Positions 20,780 through 25,449 of a stretch of DNA of 25,449 nt are shown piece by piece; the first letter of the stretch is position 1, and every line of letters begins with the position of its first letter. The position numbers were made by a program, and so were the translations under genes. The notes under the pieces were generated by a model. The model saw nothing but the letters and a program-made list of their open reading frames with translations. It searched no databases and was not told the DNA's origin. Source of the stretch: Actinobacillus sp. (GTDB taxonomy: Bacteria; Pseudomonadota; Gammaproteobacteria; Enterobacterales; Pasteurellaceae). The stretch lies in assembly GCA_020026075.1 (NCBI GenBank), contig JAHHQZ010000026.1:1-25449 (forward strand), in the 5' to 3' direction.

Positions 20780-21214
20780 TTATTCCTCAACTTTACCACC
20801 GGCAGCTTCAATCGCTGCTTTTGCACCTTTAGTTACACGTAAACCTTTAATTACAACTGGTTTACTGATTTCACCAGCTAGGATTACTTTTGCAAACTTG
20901 ATTTCTTTATCTAAGATATTAGCTGCTTGTAAACTTTCTAAAGTAATAACTTCATCAGTTAATTTAGCTAAATCACCTAGACGTACTTCAGCAGTTAAAG
21001 CGGCTTTCATTGACGTAAAACCAAATTTTGGTAAACGACGATATAAAGGCATTTGACCACCTTCAAAACCACGACGAACACCACCACCTGTACGAGATTT
21101 TTGACCTTTATGACCACGACCACTAGTTTTACCTAAACCAGAGCCGATACCACGACCAAGGCGTTTTTTGCTATGTTTAGCACCTTCTGCTGGAGATAGA
21201 GTATTTAAACGCAT
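20780..21214 (-). CDS. rplO: 50S ribosomal protein L15
   Basis: Large-subunit assembly protein. The 144-residue protein MRLNTLSPAEGAKHSKKRLGRGIGSG has the glycine/lysine-rich N-terminal extension of L15 (GRGHKGQKSRTGGGVRRGFEGGQMPLYRRLPK). Its start lies 4 bp after the rpmD stop, with AGGAGTAAT overlapping the upstream gene end. Confidence 0.98.
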   Translation of the reverse strand: MRLNTLSPAEGAKHSKKRLGRGIGSGLGKTSGRGHKGQKSRTGGGVRRGFEGGQMPLYRRLPKFGFTSMKAALTAEVRLGDLAKLTDEVITLESLQAANILDKEIKFAKVILAGEISKPVVIKGLRVTKGAKAAIEAAGGKVEE

Positions 21215-21218
21215 TCTA

Positions 21219-21398
21219 TTACTCCTCTACTTTAAGCATATATGAAACTTGATTAATCATACCACGCACAGCTGGAGTATCAATTAACTCTACAGTGTGG
21301 TGCATACGACGTAAACCAAGACCACGTAATGTTGCTTTATGCTTAGGTAAACGACCAATGGAACTACGAACTTGAGTTACTTTAATAGTTTTTGCCAT
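21219..21398 (-). CDS. rpmD: 50S ribosomal protein L30
   Basis: Small large-subunit protein of 59 residues: MAKTIKVTQVRSSIGRLPKH, then KATLRGLGLRRMHHTVELID and TPAVRGMINQVSYMLKVEE. Conserved L30 features are the VRSxIGR and LGLRRMHH motifs. It sits between rpsE (6-bp gap) and rplO as expected. Confidence 0.97.
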   Translation of the reverse strand: MAKTIKVTQVRSSIGRLPKHKATLRGLGLRRMHHTVELIDTPAVRGMINQVSYMLKVEE

Positions 21399-21404
21399 AA
21401 TTAT

Positions 21405-21905
21405 TTACCCCAAAATTTCATCAACGGTTTTGCCACGTTTAGCTGCGACCATTTCCGGTGATTTCATATTTTCTAGCGCATCAATTGTTGCACGCACTAC
21501 GTTAATTGGGTTTGTTGAACCGTATGCTTTGGAAAGAACATTACGTACACCTGCTACTTCTAACACTGCACGCATTGCACCACCTGCGATGATACCAGTA
21601 CCTTCACTGGCAGGTTGCATAAATACACGAGAACCTGTGTGGCTACCTTTAATCGGATGCTGTAAAGTTCCATCATTCAATGCAACATTAATCATATTGC
21701 GACGCGCTTTTTCCATTGCTTTTTGGATTGCTGCAGGAACCTCACGTGCCTTACCATATCCAAAACCAACACGACCATTACCATCGCCTACTACTGTTAA
21801 AGCAGTAAAGCTCATGATACGACCACCCTTAACGGTTTTTGATACACGGTTTACCGCGATTAGCTTCTCTTGCAGTTCACCAGCTTGTTTTTCGACGTTT
21901 GCCAT
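21405..21905 (-). CDS. rpsE: 30S ribosomal protein S5
   Basis: Small-subunit protein at the mRNA entry tunnel, important for decoding accuracy. The 166-residue protein has the double-stranded-RNA-binding-like N-terminal domain (LQEKLIAVNRVSKTVKGGR, about 11-29) and the S5 C-terminal domain with GTGIIAGGAMRAVLEVAGVRNVLSK. The loop SKTVKGGR, where spectinomycin-resistance changes occur in E. coli, looks ordinary. Fifteen bp separate it from rplR. Confidence 0.98.
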   Translation of the reverse strand: MANVEKQAGELQEKLIAVNRVSKTVKGGRIMSFTALTVVGDGNGRVGFGYGKAREVPAAIQKAMEKARRNMINVALNDGTLQHPIKGSHTGSRVFMQPASEGTGIIAGGAMRAVLEVAGVRNVLSKAYGSTNPINVVRATIDALENMKSPEMVAAKRGKTVDEILG

Positions 21906-21920
21906 CTAAAATTACCTCTA

Positions 21921-22274
21921 TTAGAACTGTAGACCAGCTTCACGAGCTGCGTCCGCTAATGATTGGACACGACCATGATATTTAAAACCAGAACGATCAA
22001 ATGCGACATCTTTAACGCCTTTTGATAATGCTCTTTCAGCAACAATTTTACCCACTACTGCTGCAGCTTCTTTGTTACCTGTATATTTCACTTGCTCTTT
22101 AATTGCTTTCTCAACGGTTGAGGCCGCTGCAAGTACTTCTGATCCGTTTGGTGCGATCACTTGTGCATAGATATGACGAGGAGTACGATGAATCACTAAA
22201 CGTGTTATACCTTGCTCTTTCATCATATGACGTGCACGCGCTGCACGACGGATACGAGCTGATTTCTTATCCAT
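21921..22274 (-). CDS. rplR: 50S ribosomal protein L18
   Basis: Binds 5S rRNA with L5 in the central protuberance. The 117-residue protein MDKKSARIRRAARARHMMKEQG has the basic N-terminus and the FDRSGFKYHGRVQSLADAAREAGLQF end of L18, with E. coli length. It follows rplF after 14 bp. Confidence 0.98.
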   Translation of the reverse strand: MDKKSARIRRAARARHMMKEQGITRLVIHRTPRHIYAQVIAPNGSEVLAAASTVEKAIKEQVKYTGNKEAAAVVGKIVAERALSKGVKDVAFDRSGFKYHGRVQSLADAAREAGLQF

Positions 22275-22288
22275 AGTGTTACCTTAAA

Positions 22289-22822
22289 TTATTTTTTCTT
22301 AGCCTCTTTTGTACGTACAACTTCATCAGAGTAACGTACACCTTTACCTTTATAAGGCTCTGGACGGCGATAAGCACGAATATCTGCGGCAACTTGACCA
22401 ACTACTTGTTTATCTGCACCTTTCAATACAATTTCTGTTTGAGTTGGGCATTCAGCAGTAATACCTGCAGGTAAATTATGCTCAATCGGGTGAGAATAAC
22501 CCAAGCTTAGTGCAACTGCGTTGCCCTTAACTTGTGCTCTGTAACCAACACCCACCAATTGCAACTTCTTAGTGAAGCCTTCTGTAACACCAATAACCAT
22601 TGCATTTACTAATGAACGTGCAGTACCTGCTTGTGCATTAGCTTCAACCATTCCTTCTCGAGGAACAAAAGTAAGCTGGTTATTTTCATTCTTAACTTCA
22701 ACTGAGTCGTGAATTTTGCGAGTTAACTCGCCATTTTTTCCTTTAACTGTTAATAGCTGACCGTCAATTTTTACTTCGACGCCGGCAGGAATATTAACAG
22801 GTGCTTTTGCGACACGAGACAT
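22289..22822 (-). CDS. rplF: 50S ribosomal protein L6
   Basis: Large-subunit protein near the factor-binding centre. The 177-residue protein begins MSRVAKAPVNIPAGVEVKIDGQ and ends in the diagnostic RRPEPYKGKGVRYSDEVVRTKEAKKK. It has two tandem L6 domains of about 80 residues and E. coli length. It lies between rpsH and rplR. Confidence 0.98.
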   Translation of the reverse strand: MSRVAKAPVNIPAGVEVKIDGQLLTVKGKNGELTRKIHDSVEVKNENNQLTFVPREGMVEANAQAGTARSLVNAMVIGVTEGFTKKLQLVGVGYRAQVKGNAVALSLGYSHPIEHNLPAGITAECPTQTEIVLKGADKQVVGQVAADIRAYRRPEPYKGKGVRYSDEVVRTKEAKKK

Positions 22823-22836
22823 TTCCTACTCCTTAA

Positions 22837-23229
22837 TTAAGCTACGTAACAGATAACTTCACCGCCTAAGCCCACTTCACGAGCTTTGCGATCAGTCATT
22901 ACACCTTGTGATGTAGAAATTACAGCAACCCCTAAACCACCCATTACACGAGGTAACTCATCTTTACGTTTATAAATACGTAGACCTGGGCGACTTACAC
23001 GTTGGATGCTTTCTACAACTGGTTTACCTTGGAAATATTTTAACGTAATTTCCAACTCAGGCTTTTTGCCTTCTAAAACTTTTACGCTTTCGATAAAACC
23101 TTCTTCAGCTAATACATTGGCAATTGCCACTTTTAGCTTGGACGAAGGCATATTGACCGCAACTTTATTCGCAGCTTGACCGTTACGAATGCGAGTCAAC
23201 ATATCTGCGATAGGATCTTGCATACTCAT
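22837..23229 (-). CDS. rpsH: 30S ribosomal protein S8
   Basis: Central-domain 16S rRNA-binding protein and, in E. coli, translational repressor of the spc operon at the rplX-rplE junction. The 130-residue protein MSMQDPIADMLTRIRNGQAANK ends with the conserved STSQGVMTDRKAREVGLGGEVICYVA. It lies 36 bp after rpsN. Confidence 0.98.
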   Translation of the reverse strand: MSMQDPIADMLTRIRNGQAANKVAVNMPSSKLKVAIANVLAEEGFIESVKVLEGKKPELEITLKYFQGKPVVESIQRVSRPGLRIYKRKDELPRVMGGLGVAVISTSQGVMTDRKAREVGLGGEVICYVA

Positions 23230-23265
23230 AGTGCTATTTCTCCAATTCCAAATTAAAGTGGTAAA

Positions 23266-23571
23266 TTACCAACTTGCCTTTTTAAGCCCAGGGATTTCGC
23301 CACGCACTGCTGCTTCACGAACCTTGATGCGGCTTAAACCGAATTTGCGTAAGAAACCGTGTGGACGTCCAGTTTGACGACAACGGTTACGTTGACGACT
23401 TGGGCTAGAATCACGTGGTAAACTTTGTAGTTTGATCACTGCTTCCCAACGATCTTCATCAGAAGAATTTACATCAGAAATGATTCGTTTTAATTCTTCA
23501 CGTTTTGTGTAGAATTTTTCAGCCAATTTAACGCGTTTTACATCGCGTGCTTTCATTGATTGTTTAGCCAT
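23266..23571 (-). CDS. rpsN: 30S ribosomal protein S14
   Basis: Small-subunit head protein. At 101 residues, MAKQSMKARDVKRVKLAEKF ... NRCRQTGRPHGFLRKFGLSRIKVREAAVRGEIPGLKKASW, it is the long zinc-free (C-minus) form, lacking the CxxC pairs of the 61-residue form. It follows rplE after 12 bp. Confidence 0.98.
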   Translation of the reverse strand: MAKQSMKARDVKRVKLAEKFYTKREELKRIISDVNSSDEDRWEAVIKLQSLPRDSSPSRQRNRCRQTGRPHGFLRKFGLSRIKVREAAVRGEIPGLKKASW

Positions 23572-23583
23572 TTGTCACCAACC

Positions 23584-24123
23584 TTACTTACGGAATGGGA
23601 AATTGAAGGCTGCGAGTAATGCTTTACCTTCTTCATCATTTTGCGCAGTAGTGGTAATAGTAATATCTAAACCACGAACACGATCTACTTTATCATAGTC
23701 GATTTCTGGGAAGATGATTTGCTCACGCACACCCATACTATAGTTACCACGACCATCAAAAGATTTCGCGTTAAGTCCACGGAAGTCACGAACACGTGGA
23801 ACAGCGATTGTGATCAAACGCTCTAAAAATTCCCACATACGTTCGCCACGTAGTGTTACTTTACAACCGATAGGATACCCTTGACGGATTTTAAAGCCAG
23901 CAACAGATTTGCGAGCTTTGGTAATTAAAGGTTTCTGACCACTGATTGCTGCCAAATCCGCAACTGCGTTTTCAAGCAATTTTTTATCGGTCAATGCTTC
24001 ACCCACGCCCATATTAAGGGTAATCTTTTCGATTCGTGGGACTTGCATGACAGATTTGTAGCCGAATTTTGACTTTAACTCATTCACTACATTTTCTTTG
24101 TAGTAATCATGCAGTTTCGCCAT
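23584..24123 (-). CDS. rplE: 50S ribosomal protein L5
   Basis: Binds 5S rRNA and the P-site tRNA elbow in the central protuberance. The 179-residue protein MAKLHDYYKENVVNELKSKF has MQVPRIEKITLNMGVGEA, the RRAGxKxT-type stretch ITKARKSVAGFKIRQGYPIGCKVTLRG, and ends DEEGKALLAAFNFPFRK. It has E. coli length. The start region forms the probable S8 operator. Confidence 0.98.
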   Translation of the reverse strand: MAKLHDYYKENVVNELKSKFGYKSVMQVPRIEKITLNMGVGEALTDKKLLENAVADLAAISGQKPLITKARKSVAGFKIRQGYPIGCKVTLRGERMWEFLERLITIAVPRVRDFRGLNAKSFDGRGNYSMGVREQIIFPEIDYDKVDRVRGLDITITTTAQNDEEGKALLAAFNFPFRK

Positions 24124-24140
24124 CGCGTTACTCCAGTTTG
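24076..24140 (-). promoter_or_regulatory. Probable S8 translational operator at the rplE start
   Basis: The RNA from 24140 leftward reads CTGGAGTAACGCGATGGCGA and then AACTGCATGATTACTACAAAG, nearly identical to the E. coli spc target of S8. AGTAA can pair with TTACT, and ACTACA pairs with TGTAGT in the first rplE codons. In E. coli S8 binding here blocks L5 translation and, by retroregulation, the upstream genes. Conservation is read from memory of the E. coli sequence. Confidence 0.55.
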
Positions 24141-24452
24141 TTAAATAGTTTTGTTGTTAGATTTAAAGAAACGGACTTTTTTGCCGTCTTCAAACCTAAA
24201 GCCGATACGGTCAGCTTTGTTTGTTTCAGGGTTAAAGATAGCAACATTTGACGCATCAATTGGCGCTTCTTTTTTCACTAAGCCACCTTCTTTTCCTAAT
24301 TGAGGAATTGGTTTTTCTGCTTTAGTGATGATGTTTACACCTTCAACAATCACTTTACCATTTGGTAAAACTTTGGTGACCTTGCCACGTTTGCCCTTGC
24401 TTTTACCTGCAATGACAATTACTTCATCTTCTTGACGAATTTTGTTAGCCAT
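24141..24452 (-). CDS. rplX: 50S ribosomal protein L24
   Basis: Assembly-initiator protein of the large subunit. The 103-residue protein MANKIRQEDEVIVIAGKSKG has the KOW motif (EVIVIAGKSKGKRGKVTKVL, about 9-28) and ends GFRFEDGKKVRFFKSNNKTI. ATG 24452 is chosen over the GTG two codons upstream because the family starts MAxKIR and GGAGAAGTGAAAATG places the binding site correctly. Confidence 0.97.
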   Translation of the reverse strand: MANKIRQEDEVIVIAGKSKGKRGKVTKVLPNGKVIVEGVNIITKAEKPIPQLGKEGGLVKKEAPIDASNVAIFNPETNKADRIGFRFEDGKKVRFFKSNNKTI

Positions 24453-24464
24453 TTTCACTTCTCC

Positions 24465-24836
24465 TTACAGTACTTCTGGTGCCAAAGAGATGATCTTCAT
24501 GAATTTTTCATTACGAAGTTCACGAGTCACTGGTCCAAAAATACGAGTACCGATTGGTTGCTCAGTATTATTATTTAAAACAACACAGGCATTGCCATCG
24601 AAGCGAATGACTGATCCATCTGGGCGACGAACACCTTTCTTGGTGCGCACAACTACTGCTTTTAATACATCACCTTTCTTAACTTTACCGCGTGGAATTG
24701 CTTCTTTCACAGTAATTTTAATGATGTCACCAATAGCAGCGTAACGACGGTGCGATCCACCGAGAACCTTGATACACATTACACTGCGAGCGCCTGAGTT
24801 ATCAGCTACGTCGAGCATAGTCTGTTCTTGGATCAT
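24465..24836 (-). CDS. rplN: 50S ribosomal protein L14
   Basis: Large-subunit protein at the intersubunit face (bridges B5 and B8). The 123-residue protein MIQEQTMLDVADNSGARSVM ends FMKIISLAPEVL, as in E. coli. It is the first gene of the spc operon. Unusually, no rpsQ (S17) lies directly upstream; a promoter is proposed at 24913-24941. Confidence 0.98.
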   Translation of the reverse strand: MIQEQTMLDVADNSGARSVMCIKVLGGSHRRYAAIGDIIKITVKEAIPRGKVKKGDVLKAVVVRTKKGVRRPDGSVIRFDGNACVVLNNNTEQPIGTRIFGPVTRELRNEKFMKIISLAPEVL

Positions 24837-24912
24837 CTTAGTACTCCGCTAAAATTAAAAAAACCCTTTCGGGACGAATCTTAAAGGCATATTTAAGCCA
24901 ATAAGGGCGAAC

Positions 24913-24941
24913 ATTATGCACGAGTTAAGCACACAATACAA
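24913..24941 (-). promoter_or_regulatory. Candidate spc operon promoter
   Basis: On the minus strand, TTGTAT (24941-24936) and CATAAT (24918-24913) are 17 bp apart, giving a leader of about 70 nt before rplN. E. coli also has the spc promoter just before rplN. The -35 hexamer matches the consensus in only three positions. Confidence 0.5.
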
Positions 24942-24948
24942 GAAGAAT

Positions 24949-24977
24949 TTGCAAAAATCCTCGAATTACATTATCAT
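24949..24977 (+). promoter_or_regulatory. Candidate promoter of the ABM monooxygenase gene
   Basis: TTGCAA (24949-24954) and TATCAT (24972-24977) are 17 bp apart, divergent from and adjacent to the proposed spc promoter. A start near 24984 leaves a leader of about 107 nt before the gene at 25091. Confidence 0.55.
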
Positions 24978-24983
24978 TAACCA

Positions 24984-25064
24984 CTCGGCTGATTCGTAAA
25001 AATGCACCGAGAAAGCAACTCTTCTTTGTCTACACAAAGCTGGAGGCTTTTATGCCCAGCAAGT
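24984..25064 (+). promoter_or_regulatory. Structured leader before the ABM monooxygenase gene
   Basis: Inverted repeats follow in order: CTCGG (24984-24988) with CCGAG (25007-25011); CTTTGT (25024-25029) with ACAAAG (25034-25039), loop CTAC; and GCTGG (25039-25043) with CCAGC (25056-25060). A competing hairpin AAAGC/GCTTT (25036-25050) ends in TTAT. It resembles no riboswitch that I can name with confidence, although GCACCGAGAAAGCAACTC recalls glycine aptamers. It may also be a decayed end of a neighbouring operon. Confidence 0.3.
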
Positions 25065-25090
25065 TTTCAAACTAAATAAGGAAATTATTT

Positions 25091-25375
25091 ATGTCTATCG
25101 TACTTATAGCAACTGTCCGCTCTAAGGCAGAATTTAGAGATGAAATCAAAACTGCTTGCGAACAAATGGTGAAACCAAGCCTCGCTGAGCGTGGTTGTGA
25201 AGCTTACCGTTTACACCTTAATAAAAAAGATGCCAATGAATTTGTATTTTATGAAGTGTGGCAAGATGCAAGTGCTCTTGAAGCGCATAATCAAGCCGCT
25301 CACCTTCAAAAACTCTTAAACGAAATTGATGGAAAATGTGAATCAGTGGAAATTAAGGAATTGGAACTTATTTAA
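25091..25375 (+). CDS. Putative quinol monooxygenase, ABM (antibiotic biosynthesis monooxygenase) family
   Basis: A 94-residue single-domain protein of the dimeric alpha-beta ABM fold (the YgiN/YdhR group), small cofactor-free or quinone-linked oxygenases or stress proteins; the substrate is unknown. Family signs are the N-terminal strand MSIVLIATVRSKAEFRDEIK, the helix with MVKPSLAERGCEAYRLH, FVFYEVWQDASALEAHNQAAHLQKL (residues about 51-75) and a final strand CESVEIKELELI. AAGGAAATT precedes the ATG. It is divergent from the spc operon and stands where the S10 operon end would be expected; an IS-like end starts 23 bp past its stop, so it may have come by rearrangement. Confidence 0.85.
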   Translation: MSIVLIATVRSKAEFRDEIKTACEQMVKPSLAERGCEAYRLHLNKKDANEFVFYEVWQDASALEAHNQAAHLQKLLNEIDGKCESVEIKELELI

Positions 25376-25397
25376 AATAAAAATCACACCCCAATTT

Positions 25398-25449
25398 TGA
25401 CCTGACCCCAAAAACTTAGACTAAATTAATTTAAGGACTGGGCTCTGTA
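25398..25449 (+). mobile_element. Probable terminal end of an IS3-family element (IS150-like), truncated by window edge
   Basis: The last bases begin TGACCTGACCCCAAAAACTT then AGACTAAATTAA, resembling the left ends of IS150-group elements (TG..., CCCCAAAAAGTT-GGAC type), followed by an AAGGACTGGGC stretch that could hold the ribosome binding site of a transposase gene beginning at or beyond the window end. No transposase sequence is visible, so the call rests on resemblance of about 25 bp. Confidence 0.45.

Noticed and set aside
21430..21909. 159-codon plus-strand frame opposite rpsE
   Set aside because: It is antisense to a clear S5 gene, with composition explained by reverse reading of its codons.
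24984..25064. Glycine riboswitch
   Set aside because: Only one short segment resembles the aptamer core; the expected GGAGAG and AGGCAAAAGGAC elements are not seen, and the downstream gene is not a glycine gene.

Overview
The window looks like a chromosomal segment of a gammaproteobacterium of the family Pasteurellaceae. The basis is AT-rich DNA, proteins close in length and motif spacing to Haemophilus and E. coli orthologues, and an almost textbook spc-alpha ribosomal cluster. The genus cannot be fixed from sequence alone. Only one copy of the Haemophilus-type uptake 9-mer (AAGTGCGGT, 5672-5680) and none of the Actinobacillus pleuropneumoniae type (ACAAGCGGT) were found by eye.

Layout. 1-402 is an intergenic stretch made of short perfect inverted repeats, flanked by two copies of a dispersed palindrome. 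403-1641 (-) is coaBC. 1884-4443 (+) holds radC, two overlapping small membrane-protein genes, rpmB-rpmG with a strong promoter and a hairpin-rich leader, and mutM. 4602-8858 (+) holds gyrB, dapF and xerC. 8917-12355 (-) is a pair of translationally coupled ABC exporter half-transporters of CydD/CydC type. 12570-16063 (+) is a tight four-gene unit: ftsE, ftsX, asd, mlaA. 16300-24836 (-) is the whole spc operon from rplN to rpmJ followed by the alpha operon rpsM-rpsK-rpsD-rpoA-rplQ, with the S4 leader and a likely S8 site. At the right edge the expected S10 operon (rpsQ) is not next to rplN. Instead there is a divergent small ABM-fold monooxygenase gene and what looks like the end of an IS3-family element cut by the window boundary.

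Functions. The housekeeping genes cover translation and transcription (ribosomal proteins, RNA polymerase alpha), protein export (SecY), DNA topology, repair and chromosome-dimer resolution (GyrB, MutM, RadC, XerC), coenzyme A synthesis (CoaBC), diaminopimelate/lysine synthesis (Asd, DapF) and the cell envelope (FtsEX, MlaA).

The main signal not explained by genes is a family of roughly 30-65 bp palindromes built on GGCYGGAATTTT / AAAATTCCRGCC. They sit in most non-ribosomal intergenic gaps, some in terminator position, one overlapping the radC start. Half-copies also lie in frame inside asd and one ABC exporter gene. A chain of perfect stem-loops (60-345) is attached to one copy. These repeats and the two small membrane ORFs after radC are the best candidates for something undescribed.
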